DNA of 64,000 nt from Hyphomicrobiales bacterium (GCA_900466605.1 UBMU01000008.1:310001-374000), one strand, 5' to 3'. Shown: positions 46,101 through 55,838, counted from the first letter of the stretch. The notes: generated by a model from the letters alone, not told the origin. Numbers and translations: made by a program.

Positions 46101-47174
46101 ATGAGTATCAAGAGAGTTGCGATCGTTGGCTGCGGCATCGGCCGTTCCCACATCGTCGAAGGCTACCTCCCGCATCCCGACAAGTTCAAGGTCGTTGCGA
46201 TCTGCGACCTGAACGAAGAGCGCCTGCGCGAGATCGGCGACGAGTTCGACATCGCCAAACGCACGACCTCGTTTGCCGATGTATTGGCTGACGAAAGCGT
46301 CGATATCGTCGACATCTGCACGCCGCCCGGCATTCACTTGGAGCAGGTGGTGGCAGCGCTGGCAGCAGGCAAGCACGTCATCTGCGAGAAGCCGCTAACC
46401 GGCTCACTTTCCGGCGTCGATACGATCATGGAAGCGGAAAGGGCGGCAAAGGGCACGCTGATGCCGATCTTCCAGTATCGCTACGGCGACGGCATCGAAA
46501 AGGCGAAACGGATCATCGAGGCGGGTATCGCGGGCAGGCCCTATATGGGCTCGGTGGAGACTTTCTGGCGCCGAACGCCCGAATATTACTCCGTGCCCTG
46601 GCGCGGCAAATGGGCGACAGAGCTTGGGGGCGTGTTGGTAACCCATGCGCTGCACCTGCACGATATGCTGTTGCATCTGATGGGTCCGGTATCGAAGGTG
46701 TTCGGTCGCGTCGCAACTCGCGTCAACGACATCGAGGTCGAGGACTGTGCGTCGGCAAGCCTATTGATGCAGAGCGGCGCCTTCGTGTCTCTCTCCTGCA
46801 CGCTTGGCTCCCAGGAGGAGCTCAGCCGTTTGCGGCTGCACTTTGAAAACGTCACCTTCGAAAGCAATCATGAACCTTACTCGCCGGGTAAGGATCCATG
46901 GAGGATCATCGCCGCGAATGACGATGTGCAGGCGCGCATCGACGCCATCATCGGTTATTGGCAACCGGTCGCGCCGCGCTTCACGACGCAGATGGAGCAT
47001 TTCCACGCCTTTCTCAGCGGCAATGGACCGCTGCCGGTCACAGCCCAGGATGCGCGTCGCGCGCTGGAACTCGTCACCGCCATCTATCAATCGTCCGATA
47101 CCGGCAGCCAAGTCATCCTGCCGATCGGATCGGACAGCCCGAAGTACGCCGACTGGCGTGCTCGCACGAAGTAA
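46101..47174 (+). CDS. Gfo/Idh/MocA-family oxidoreductase
   Basis: This 357-residue NAD(P)-dependent enzyme begins KRVAIVGCGIGRSHIVEGY (Rossmann), has the EKPLTGSLSGVDTI lysine motif, and a C-terminal Gfo/Idh/MocA domain with GGVLVTHALHLHDMLLHLMG, where the histidines are likely catalytic. It lies inside the sugar ABC operon between the permease and ATPase genes, so it should act on the imported substrate or its first product. It differs clearly from the other family member at 40648. Confidence 0.91.
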   Translation: MSIKRVAIVGCGIGRSHIVEGYLPHPDKFKVVAICDLNEERLREIGDEFDIAKRTTSFADVLADESVDIVDICTPPGIHLEQVVAALAAGKHVICEKPLTGSLSGVDTIMEAERAAKGTLMPIFQYRYGDGIEKAKRIIEAGIAGRPYMGSVETFWRRTPEYYSVPWRGKWATELGGVLVTHALHLHDMLLHLMGPVSKVFGRVATRVNDIEVEDCASASLLMQSGAFVSLSCTLGSQEELSRLRLHFENVTFESNHEPYSPGKDPWRIIAANDDVQARIDAIIGYWQPVAPRFTTQMEHFHAFLSGNGPLPVTAQDARRALELVTAIYQSSDTGSQVILPIGSDSPKYADWRARTK

Positions 47175-47198
47175 CGGACCAGGGAGGATCCTTAGATC

Positions 47199-48278
<1,080 letters not shown>

Positions 48279-48344
48279 CTGCGCTTGACAGCTGATCCCG
48301 CTCTGGCCATGATTTCAATAGGATAGGCCGCGAGGGGGAAAAGC

Positions 48345-49220
48345 GTGACGGCTGAAGATCGGATTCATGCGCTCGGTATCTGGCAAGGTCCGATCGAAGT
48401 TGTGCCGATCACCGGCGGCATCACCAACCGGAACTATCTGGTGCGGGATCGCGCCGTTCGCCGTGTGGTTCGACTGGGAGAAGATATTCCGGTCCATCAC
48501 ATCAGCCGGCAGAACGAGCTTGCCGCCAGCCAGGCCGCGCACGCTGCGGGGCTTTCGCCTGAAGTCATCCATCATGCGCCGGGCGTGCTCGTCCTCGACT
48601 ACATCGATTCTAGGGCGCTCACGGCGGAGGATCTTCGGCGCCCCGAGACTTTGGAGCGTGTGATCCCGCTGGTGCGGGCCTGTCACCATGACATTGCGCG
48701 CGAATTTCGCGGCGCGGCAGCGATCTTCTGGGTCTTCCATGTCATTCGCGACTACATCGCCAATCTGGAAGCCGCCGATAGCCGCTATCGTTGGCTTTTC
48801 CCCGATCTGCTGGCGAAAGCCGAAACGCTGGAGGTGGCAGGCGGCCCGTTTGAGATCGCCTTCGGCCACAACGACATGCTGGCCGCCAACTTTCTCGACG
48901 ACGGCAAGCGCTTGTGGCTGATCGACTGGGACTATGCGGGGTTCAACACGCCGCTTTTCGATCTGGGCGGCCTTGCCTCCAACAACGAGTTTTCCGAGGT
49001 GACCGAGCGATCCATGCTCGAGGCCTACTACCGGATGCCGCTGAGTGCTGATCTCTGGCGGCGCTACCAAGCCATGAAGTGCGCGTCGCTGCTTCGCGAG
49101 ACTCTGTGGAGCATGGTCTCCGAAATCCACTCCACCATCGACTTCGACTACGCTGGCTATACGGCCGAAAATTTAGCGCGCTTCGAGCGCGCTTATGACG
49201 CTTTTGAACAGGATCGGTAA
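48345..49220 (+). CDS. Choline/ethanolamine-kinase-like phosphotransferase
   Basis: This 291-residue protein has the APH/choline kinase fold with GGITNRNYLV near the N-terminus, the catalytic FGHNDMLAANF and the metal-binding LIDWDYAGFN motif. The start is a GTG at 48345 preceded by GAGGGGGA. It ends just before the dimethylglycine-dehydrogenase-like gene, whose ribosome-binding site lies inside it, so the two are probably expressed together. A role in the metabolism of choline-related or amino-alcohol compounds is inferred from pairing. Confidence 0.85.
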   Translation: MTAEDRIHALGIWQGPIEVVPITGGITNRNYLVRDRAVRRVVRLGEDIPVHHISRQNELAASQAAHAAGLSPEVIHHAPGVLVLDYIDSRALTAEDLRRPETLERVIPLVRACHHDIAREFRGAAAIFWVFHVIRDYIANLEAADSRYRWLFPDLLAKAETLEVAGGPFEIAFGHNDMLAANFLDDGKRLWLIDWDYAGFNTPLFDLGGLASNNEFSEVTERSMLEAYYRMPLSADLWRRYQAMKCASLLRETLWSMVSEIHSTIDFDYAGYTAENLARFERAYDAFEQDR

Positions 49221-49221
49221 T

Positions 49222-51672
49222 ATGATGAAGGAATTGCCAAAGACAGCCAAGGCTGTCGTCATCGGCGGCGGGATCATCGGCTGCTCGACGGCCTATCATC
49301 TCGGTAAGCTCGGCTGGACGGACACGGTGTTGCTCGAGCGCAAGAAGCTGACTTCAGGCACGACGTTTCATGCCGCTGGTCTGGTCGGCCAGTTGCGCAC
49401 CAGCGCCAACATTACACAGTTGCTCGGCTATTCCGTCGATCTCTACAAGAAGCTTGAAGCCGAGACGGGGCTTGGCACCGGCTGGAAGATGAATGGCGGC
49501 TTGCGCCTTGCCTGCAACAGGGAGCGCTGGACCGAGGTCAAGCGGCAGGCGACGACCGCGCAATCTTTCGGGCTGGACATGCAGCTGCTGACGCCGCAGG
49601 AGGCTTTCGATCTCTGGCCGCTGATGACGGTTGACGATCTCGTTGGCGCGGCGTTCCTGCCGACGGACGGTCAGGCGAGTCCATCTGATATAACCCAGGC
49701 ACTTGCAAAGGGCGCGCGGATGTCGGGCGTCTCGATCTTCGAGGATACCGAAGTTCTCGACCTCGAAATCGACAAGGGCAGGATACGCGCCGTTATCACA
49801 GAACATGGCCGCATCGAATGCGAACGCGTTGTCGTCTGCGCAGGCCAATGGACGCGGGCTTTCGCGGCGCGCTTCGGCGTCAACGTGCCGCTCGTATCCG
49901 TCGAACACCAGTACATCATCACCGAGTCCTTCGGCGTGCCGTCGAACCTGCCGACGTTGCGCGACCCGGACCGCCTGACCTACTACAAGGAGGAGGTCGG
50001 CGGCATTGTCATGGGCGGCTACGAGCCGAACCCGATCCCCTGGGCCAAGGACGGTATTCCCGAAGGCTTCCACTATACGCTGCTCGACAGCAATTTCGAT
50101 CATTTCGAACAGATCATGGAGCAGGCGTTGGGCCGAGTTCCGGCACTTGAGAATGTCGGCGTCAAGCAGCTGCTGAACGGGCCGGAGAGCTTCACGCCTG
50201 ACGGCAATTTCATTCTCGGCGAAGCGCCGGAGTTGAAGAACTTCTTCGTCGGCGCAGGCTTCAACGCCTTTGGCATCGCCTCCGGCGGTGGCGCCGGCAT
50301 GGCGTTGGCGGAATGGGTCGCCAAGGGTGAACCGCCCTATGACCTCTGGCCGGTCGATATCCGCCGCTTCGGCCGCCCGCATTTCGACACGGACTGGGTG
50401 CGCACGCGCACGCTTGAAGCCTACGGCAAGCACTACACATTGGCCTTCCCCTTCGAGGAATACTCGAGCGGACGACCGTGCCGCAAATCGCCGCTCTACG
50501 ACCGGCTGAAGGCGCAGGGAGCCTGCTTCGGTGAAAAGCTCGGATGGGAGCGGCCGAACTGGTTTGCCGATCTCTTCGCCAACGAGGAGCCGAAGGACGT
50601 CTACACCTATGGCCGCCAGAACTGGTTCGAAGCCGTCGGTCGGGAGCACAAGGCGGTGCGCGAGGCCGCCGTGATCTTCGATCAGACGTCTTTCGCCAAG
50701 TTCGTACTGAAGGGGCGTGATGCCGAGGCGGCGTTGTCGTGGATCGCCTCCAACGACGTGGCAAGGCCGGTGGGTTCGCTTGTCTACACGCAGATGCTGA
50801 ACGACAAGGGCGGCATCGAGTGCGATCTCACCTGCGCCCGCGTGACTGACGACGAGTATTATATCGTCACGGGCACCGGCTTCGCGACGCATGACTTCGA
50901 CTGGATCGCACGCAGTATTCCGGATGGGATGCATGCCGAGCTCGTCGACGTCACCTCCGCCTATTCCGTCCTGGCGCTGATGGGACCGAATGCCCGCGCC
51001 GTGCTCGAAAAGGTGACAAACGGCGATGTTTCCAATGCCGCGTTCCCCTTCGGGCGGGTCAAGACAATCGGCATTGCCGGCTGCCCGGTTCGGGCGCTGC
51101 GCATCACCTACGTCGGGGAACTCGGCTACGAGCTGCATGTGCCGGTCGAATATGCCACGACTGTCTATGACGCGCTGATGGCGGCCGGTGCTCCGCTGCA
51201 GCTTACCAATGCCGGCTATCGCGCCATCGAAAGCTGCCGCCTCGAAAAGGGCTATCGCGCGTGGGGCTCCGATATCGGCCCGGATCACACACCCATCGAA
51301 GCCGGGCTTGGCTGGGCGGTGAAGACGAGGAAGAACACCCCGTTCCGCGGCCGCGAGGCGATCGAACGGCAGCTCGCCTCTGGCGTCAAGAAGATGCTGG
51401 CCTGCTTCGTGCCTGAGGATCCCGATATCGTGCTGCTTGGCCGCGAGACGATCTACCGCGACGGCAAGCGTGTCGGCTGGCTCTCCAGCGGCGGCTTCGG
51501 CTACACGATCGGCAAGCCTGTCGGTTACGGTTACGTTCGCAACCCGGAGGGTGTGACGGAGGATTTCGTGCTGTCGGGCACGTACGAGCTGGACGTCGCT
51601 CGCGTGCGGGTGCCCTGCCGCGTATCGCTGAAGCCATTGTACGATCCAGAGATGGCGCGGGTGAAGGCCTGA
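49222..51672 (+). CDS. FAD-dependent oxidoreductase with GcvT domain (dimethylglycine/sarcosine dehydrogenase-like)
   Basis: The 816-residue protein has an N-terminal FAD-binding DAO domain (AVVIGGGIIGCSTAYHLGKLG, about 1-380). A central FAO_M linker follows, then C-terminal GCV_T and GCV_T-C domains (about 430-810) that bind tetrahydrofolate and receive the one-carbon unit. This layout is that of dimethylglycine and sarcosine dehydrogenases. The histidine in GTTFHAAGLVGQLR near residue 50 is a candidate FAD attachment site. I chose ATG 49222 because AGGA is eight bases upstream; ATG 49195 would overlap the kinase gene. The exact methylamine substrate is unknown. Confidence 0.9.
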   Translation: MMKELPKTAKAVVIGGGIIGCSTAYHLGKLGWTDTVLLERKKLTSGTTFHAAGLVGQLRTSANITQLLGYSVDLYKKLEAETGLGTGWKMNGGLRLACNRERWTEVKRQATTAQSFGLDMQLLTPQEAFDLWPLMTVDDLVGAAFLPTDGQASPSDITQALAKGARMSGVSIFEDTEVLDLEIDKGRIRAVITEHGRIECERVVVCAGQWTRAFAARFGVNVPLVSVEHQYIITESFGVPSNLPTLRDPDRLTYYKEEVGGIVMGGYEPNPIPWAKDGIPEGFHYTLLDSNFDHFEQIMEQALGRVPALENVGVKQLLNGPESFTPDGNFILGEAPELKNFFVGAGFNAFGIASGGGAGMALAEWVAKGEPPYDLWPVDIRRFGRPHFDTDWVRTRTLEAYGKHYTLAFPFEEYSSGRPCRKSPLYDRLKAQGACFGEKLGWERPNWFADLFANEEPKDVYTYGRQNWFEAVGREHKAVREAAVIFDQTSFAKFVLKGRDAEAALSWIASNDVARPVGSLVYTQMLNDKGGIECDLTCARVTDDEYYIVTGTGFATHDFDWIARSIPDGMHAELVDVTSAYSVLALMGPNARAVLEKVTNGDVSNAAFPFGRVKTIGIAGCPVRALRITYVGELGYELHVPVEYATTVYDALMAAGAPLQLTNAGYRAIESCRLEKGYRAWGSDIGPDHTPIEAGLGWAVKTRKNTPFRGREAIERQLASGVKKMLACFVPEDPDIVLLGRETIYRDGKRVGWLSSGGFGYTIGKPVGYGYVRNPEGVTEDFVLSGTYELDVARVRVPCRVSLKPLYDPEMARVKA

Positions 51673-51709
51673 TAGGCGCACATCACCCCTTAACCTTCAT
51701 GGCGCGTGC

Positions 51710-51823
51710 CACAGGAATCCAGCTACCGCGCGTCGGCGCGGTGAACGACTGATCGACAGTTGAAAAGAGCCTTTCGCGCTCAAGGACTTGAGCGCGCTGG
51801 ATCCCTGTGTCGAGCACAGGGAT
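51710..51823. repeat. Rhizobial-type intergenic palindromic repeat element
   Basis: CACAGGAATCCAG (51710) and its near-inverse CTGGATCCCTGTG (ending 51809) bound about 100 bases. The right end forms a 9-bp palindrome ATCCCTGTG-TCGAG-CACAGGGAT (51801-51823). Inside are two more hairpins: CCGCGC-GTCG-GCGCGG (51726-51741) and CGCGCTCAAG-GA-CTTGAGCGCG (51775-51796). Its minus-strand reading VIPVLDTGIQ is typical of dispersed palindromic elements in Rhizobiales. No coding function is likely. Confidence 0.7.
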
Positions 51824-51937
51824 GACGAATTGGGGGCTGGCATTCCGCCAAAACAGCCACCACGGGCGATTCAAGGGCACGCGATCAGATGCCTAGAAAA
51901 CTCGCCGGAGACTACGACGTCTGTCTCAGGCTCTTCC

Positions 51938-53395
51938 TCAAAACAGCGGCAGCTTGTTGTCCTGGATCAGGATCTCCAGCTTGTTCGCCACATCGTCTGT
52001 CCAGCCGACGTTATCGGTCAGCGCCGCCGGGAAAAGGCCCGGCAGACCGAATAGCGCCTTCGACACGGCGCCGCCATTGCGCGGCACGTCGGCCAGCAGA
52101 GCGGCAATTTCCGCCGCGCGGGGATCGCGCAGTTCGTAGCGTTCGCCGTTCCTGTCAACGCCCAAGGCATAACGCATCCAGGCGGCCACGGCGATCGCGT
52201 ATGTCTCTGCCTTGCTACCATGCGCCAATGCCTCGGACGCAGGCTCGAGAAGACGCTGCGGCAGTTTCTGTGTGCCGTCCATGGCGATCTGATAGGTGCG
52301 GTGGGCAATCGCCTTGTTTGCAAAGCGTGCGATCAACTCGTCGGCATAGGCTTCGAGATCGATACCGGGCACGGGATCAAGCGTTTCTGCGGCTGCATTC
52401 ATGTGACGGCGTGCCAGAGCTGCTAGCCCGGTATCGTCCATGACGTCGCGGATGAATTCATAGCCGCCTATATATCCGAGATAGGCAAGCAGCGAATGCG
52501 CGCCGTTCAACATGCGCAGCTTCATCTTTTCGTAAGCGGAGACTTCCCCGACCATCAGGGCACCGCTGACCTTCTCCCATTCCGGGCGACCGTTGGCGAA
52601 GTGATCCTCGATCACCCATTGCGTGAAGGGTTCGGTTTCGATCGCCGCCAGATCCTGCCTGCCGGTTAGCCTTTCGGCATCGCGATAGGTGGCATCCGTG
52701 CTTGCCGGCGTGATGCGATCGACCATGGTCGATGGGAAGGGTACGTTTGTTTCAATCCACTGTTTCAGCTCCGGATCGATGCGACCGGCGAACTCGAGCA
52801 CGAGCCGCCTCAATACCGCGCCGTTGTTCGGCAGGTTATCGCAGCTGAGCGGTGTGAACGGTGCGATACCCTTGGCTCGGCGGCGCGCAAGACCTTCGAC
52901 GAGATAGCCTATGACGCCGCGGGGAGTATGGCGGTTGGTAAGGTCGGCAGAAATATCGGGGTGCTTCAGATCAAGCCCGCCTGTGGCGGAGTCGAAACCA
53001 TAAGCCTTCTCCGTTACCGTCAGACTGACGATGCGGATGGCTGGATCTTCGAGTCTTGCAAGCAGGTCGCCGGGATTGCGAGTGGCGACATGGGCGCGCA
53101 GGATCGGGCCGATGACATGCGCGGTCGTGCCAGACGTATCGCGCACGAGCATCGTGTAGAGCCCGTTCTGTTCATTCAGGTGATCGGCAACATCGGCCGT
53201 GCGCAGGCTTGCGACCTCGATGCCCCAATCGCCGCCGGCGGCCGCAATCGCCGCGTCAGTGAACGGCGCAAAGTGGGCGCGAAAGAACGCGCCCGGACCG
53301 AGATGCAGGATGCCCGCCTTCAGCGCCTTGCGATCATAGGCCGGGAGCTTGGCAGTTGGCGCCAGGCCGGAAAGGCTCGTCAAACGTTCGGTCAC
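51938..53395 (-). CDS. uxuB: Fructuronate reductase (mannitol dehydrogenase family)
   Basis: UxuB reduces D-fructuronate to D-mannonate with NADH in glucuronate breakdown. The 485-residue polyol-dehydrogenase-family protein has an N-terminal nucleotide-binding domain (LHLGPGAFFRAHFAP, about 30-250) and a C-terminal domain with the KMKLRMLNGAHSLLAYLG motif that carries the catalytic lysine. The start is GTG 53395, overlapping the uxaC stop (GTGA). Pairing with uxaC makes fructuronate reduction more likely than mannitol oxidation; tagaturonate is another possible substrate. Confidence 0.87.
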   Translation of the reverse strand: MTERLTSLSGLAPTAKLPAYDRKALKAGILHLGPGAFFRAHFAPFTDAAIAAAGGDWGIEVASLRTADVADHLNEQNGLYTMLVRDTSGTTAHVIGPILRAHVATRNPGDLLARLEDPAIRIVSLTVTEKAYGFDSATGGLDLKHPDISADLTNRHTPRGVIGYLVEGLARRRAKGIAPFTPLSCDNLPNNGAVLRRLVLEFAGRIDPELKQWIETNVPFPSTMVDRITPASTDATYRDAERLTGRQDLAAIETEPFTQWVIEDHFANGRPEWEKVSGALMVGEVSAYEKMKLRMLNGAHSLLAYLGYIGGYEFIRDVMDDTGLAALARRHMNAAAETLDPVPGIDLEAYADELIARFANKAIAHRTYQIAMDGTQKLPQRLLEPASEALAHGSKAETYAIAVAAWMRYALGVDRNGERYELRDPRAAEIAALLADVPRNGGAVSKALFGLPGLFPAALTDNVGWTDDVANKLEILIQDNKLPLF

Positions 53396-54807
53396 AGCTT
53401 GTATGCCTTCTTCGCGTTTCCGTATGAGAGATCGCCAGCGACGATCTCGGCTTCCTTGCGGGACATCCGGTGTTCCGTCACGAATTGCGCCAGGAAGCGG
53501 CAGACCTCGCGGCGCCAGACATCGTGGCGAGCCGGGATCGACAGCAGCGCCCGCGTATCGTCGTTAAAGCCTGCCAGATTGGCGAAGCCAGCCGTTTCCA
53601 CCACCTGATCGAGATAGCGGCGAATGCCGTTCGGGCTGTCGTGGAACCACCAAGGAGGGCCGATCATCAGGCAAGGCCAATGGCCGGCCATTGGCGCCAG
53701 CTCGCGGGCATAAGTCGTCTCGTCGAGTGTGAACAGGAGCACGCGCAGGCCAGACGCATGGCCGTATCTTGCGAGCATAGCAGAGAGACCGCCCACCCAG
53801 TCAGTCGTCGTCGGAATGTCCGCGCCCATGTTCGGACCGCGGGTCTGGAACAGCTCACGATCGGTGTTGCGGCGCGAGCCCGCGTGGATCTGCATCGTCA
53901 TGCCGTCTTCGGCCGAAAGCCCGGCCATTTCGGTCAGCATCTGGCCGCGGAAGAGCTCCGCTTCCTCTGCGCTCAGCGTGCCCTTGTGCGCCTTGTCGAG
54001 CAACCGCTGCTTGTCGGCGAGCGGCAGGTCCGCAGTGAAGGCCGTCGGGACACCATGGTCGGTGGCAGTAGCGCCATATTGACGGAAATAGGCGCGGCGC
54101 TTGCGGTGGGCTTCGATCAGACCATCCCACTTTGTCACGTCGCAATCGGTGAGTTCGCCGAGCCGGACGAGGTTCTCGCGGAAGCCGACGGCATCCGGGT
54201 CGGTAACGCTATCCGGCCGATAGGTGGTACGAACGCGCCCGATCCAGCCGTCCTTGGCCATCGTCTGGTGATGCACCAGCGGGTCGAGCGCACCTTCGGT
54301 CGTGGCGATTGTCTCGATGCCGAAACGCTTGTGCAGGGCGCGCGGACGGAACTCCGGCAGCGCCAGCTGCGCATTGATGTAATCGTAGAGCGCGTCGGCA
54401 TTTTCAGGCGTCAGCGGCTCTTCGCAGCCGAGGACAGCCGACATCGCGTGATCGACCCAGAGGCTGGACGGCGTGCCGCGGAAGAGATGGTACTGCGCGG
54501 CGAAAGCGCGCCAGATGCCGCGACCGGTGGCGACCGGCTTGCCGTCGAGGCGCGGAACGCCGAGATCATCGAGCTTGACGCCGACGCTATGCAGCATGCG
54601 GAAGAGATAATGGTCAGGAATGACGAGCAGCGACGACGCATCTTCGAACGGTTTGTCATCTGCAAACCACGACGGTTCCGTATGCCCGTGCGGGCTTACG
54701 ATCGGCAGCGCGCGAACCGTCTCGTAAAGGTCGCGCGCGACGATGCGGGTTGCCGGATCGGCCGGAAAGAGCCGGTCCGGATGAAGAAAGCCGTTGCCAA
54801 CATCCAT
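53392..54807 (-). CDS. uxaC: Glucuronate (uronate) isomerase
   Basis: UxaC interconverts D-glucuronate with D-fructuronate and D-galacturonate with D-tagaturonate. The 471-residue amidohydrolase-superfamily protein has LPIVSPHGHTEPSWFADD near the N-terminus, where HGH is the metal site. Long helical segments and a conserved C-terminus follow. ATG 54807 has GGAGG seven bases upstream; a longer frame to 54861 is not favoured. It is the first gene of a two-gene operon with uxuB, and a candidate TetR site lies about 64 bases upstream. Confidence 0.93.
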   Translation of the reverse strand: MDVGNGFLHPDRLFPADPATRIVARDLYETVRALPIVSPHGHTEPSWFADDKPFEDASSLLVIPDHYLFRMLHSVGVKLDDLGVPRLDGKPVATGRGIWRAFAAQYHLFRGTPSSLWVDHAMSAVLGCEEPLTPENADALYDYINAQLALPEFRPRALHKRFGIETIATTEGALDPLVHHQTMAKDGWIGRVRTTYRPDSVTDPDAVGFRENLVRLGELTDCDVTKWDGLIEAHRKRRAYFRQYGATATDHGVPTAFTADLPLADKQRLLDKAHKGTLSAEEAELFRGQMLTEMAGLSAEDGMTMQIHAGSRRNTDRELFQTRGPNMGADIPTTTDWVGGLSAMLARYGHASGLRVLLFTLDETTYARELAPMAGHWPCLMIGPPWWFHDSPNGIRRYLDQVVETAGFANLAGFNDDTRALLSIPARHDVWRREVCRFLAQFVTEHRMSRKEAEIVAGDLSYGNAKKAYKL

Positions 54808-54870
54808 AAGAATTCCTCCCTGAAGGGTTACCGGCCTACCCCACAAGTCAGAACGCGGCAAGGGCTTTTA

Positions 54871-54886
54871 GTAACCAAACGGTTCA
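54871..54886. promoter_or_regulatory. Candidate TetR operator upstream of uxaC
   Basis: GTAACC-AAAC-GGTTCA resembles the sites at 42008 and 42875. The left half and spacer match well and the right half is weaker. It lies about 64 bases before the uxaC start. Confidence 0.4.
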
Positions 54887-54989
54887 CTTTTACAAATCGC
54901 TCTGCCCAACCCTCGAAACGATTGACCGCGCGGACTATTTCCGCTTTTCAGATGCGGATTGCATTGGCCGCTTGCGGCAAGGAGGTTCC

Positions 54990-55199
54990 ATGTCCGAAGA
55001 GACGAGCCGCGTGACGAAGCTCGAGGAAATCGTCGCCCATCAGGCAAAGACGATCGAGGAATTGTCCGATCAGTTGGCAGAACAATGGAAGGTCATGAAG
55101 CAAACACGCGCCAAGCTCGACAGGTTGACGGAGCGGTTTCTGTCGCTCGAGGAGCAATCGTTGGAAGCCCCGGCAATTACACGGCCGCCGCACTACTGA
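54990..55199 (+). CDS. slyX: SlyX-family protein
   Basis: This 69-residue protein is a short coiled coil with the SlyX pattern (VTKLEEIVAHQAKTIEELSDQLAEQWKVMKQTRAKLDRLTERFLSLE) and the proline-histidine-tyrosine end (RPPHY) seen in the family. Function of SlyX is not established. ATG 54990 has AAGGAGG at ideal spacing; a TTG at 54972 is not needed. It is monocistronic, ending 43 bases before a structured leader. Confidence 0.82.
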   Translation: MSEETSRVTKLEEIVAHQAKTIEELSDQLAEQWKVMKQTRAKLDRLTERFLSLEEQSLEAPAITRPPHY

Positions 55200-55242
55200 G
55201 CAGCTCCCGCTCTTGTTTTCGACATCCGGAATACCTATTAAA

Positions 55243-55294
55243 AGGTCGTGAGGACGACCTCCCCCTCTATGGGCATCAATTCGGGACGACCCGA
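55243..55294 (+). promoter_or_regulatory. Putative guanidine-II (mini-ykkC) riboswitch in the PACE gene leader
   Basis: Two hairpins with identical ACGA tetraloops lie in tandem just before the PACE transporter gene. These are GAGG-ACGA-CCTC (55250-55261) and TCGGG-ACGA-CCCGA (55281-55294), joined by a 19-base linker. Two GC-closed ACGR-loop hairpins a short distance apart are the defining feature of the mini-ykkC motif, whose known ligand is guanidinium. AGGTCGT at 55243-55249 is complementary to ACGACCT at 55254-55260, so an alternative hairpin that hides the first loop is possible. The gene starts 20 bases after the second hairpin. Confidence 0.8.
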
Positions 55295-55314
55295 CTTTCC
55301 CACTGGGGGTAACT

Positions 55315-55758
55315 ATGCGTAAGACCGCAGACCGTATCCGTCACGCCATCAGCTTCGAACTCATTGGACTCGCGCTCGTCGCACCGCTCGGCGCGCTTGC
55401 CTTCGGCATGCCGATTGCCGATATCGGCGTGGTAGGCGTTGCAGGCGCGACGCTGGCGACGGCTTGGAACTACATCTACAACCTTGGCTTCGACCGAGTG
55501 ATGCAGCGTCTGACTGGCAGCACGCAAAAGAGCGTTGCCATCCGTGTCCTGCATGCAGTGATGTTCGAAGTGGGCTTGTTGTTGGCGTTGCTGCCAATGA
55601 TTGCCTGGTATCTCGGCATCAGCCTCACTCAGGCTCTGATGATGGACGTGTCTTTTGCGCTTTTCTACATGGTCTATGCCTTCGCCTTTAACTGGGCCTA
55701 CGACCGTGTCTTCCCGCTGCCGGATTGGCAGCCCGCTGCGCAAGCATCACAAAGCTAA
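55315..55758 (+). CDS. PACE-family efflux transporter (chlorhexidine transporter-like)
   Basis: This 147-residue inner-membrane protein has four hydrophobic helices in two tandem repeats. It has the PACE pattern RKTADRIRHAISFELIGLA with a glutamate at residue 15, the position needed for proton-coupled transport in AceI, and a second-repeat counterpart RVLHAVMFEVGLLLALLP. AceI exports chlorhexidine and short polyamines. A GGGGG ribosome-binding site lies five bases before ATG 55315, directly after the two ACGA hairpins. The natural substrate may be guanidine or a cationic amine; this is inference from the leader. Confidence 0.88.
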   Translation: MRKTADRIRHAISFELIGLALVAPLGALAFGMPIADIGVVGVAGATLATAWNYIYNLGFDRVMQRLTGSTQKSVAIRVLHAVMFEVGLLLALLPMIAWYLGISLTQALMMDVSFALFYMVYAFAFNWAYDRVFPLPDWQPAAQASQS

Positions 55759-55780
55759 GCATTTTGTCAGTCAAGGAAGA

Positions 55781-55809
55781 AAGGGACCGCCGGCTGCCGA
55801 CGGTCCCTT
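55781..55809 (-). terminator. Intrinsic terminator of gabD, between gabD and the PACE gene
   Basis: AAGGGACCG-N11-CGGTCCCTT gives a 9-bp perfect stem between the convergent genes. Read on minus it is followed by a T-rich TTTCTTCCTT tract after gabD; the plus-strand tail is poor, so it mainly serves gabD. Confidence 0.65.
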
Positions 55810-55838
55810 CTGGATTGCCTCAACGAGCCACCTACGGC

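Noticed and set aside
49354-51681. 775-codon open frame on minus opposite the GcvT-domain oxidoreductase gene
   Set aside because: It is the antisense of a well-supported gene, has no ribosome-binding site or family features, and is explained by GC-rich codon bias.
51683-51880. 65-codon frame on minus containing VIPVLDTGIQ
   Set aside because: It lies in the palindromic repeat and reflects the repeat sequence, not a gene.
53470-55014. 514-codon open frame on plus opposite uxaC
   Set aside because: It is antisense to uxaC with an arginine/alanine-rich composition typical of shadow frames.
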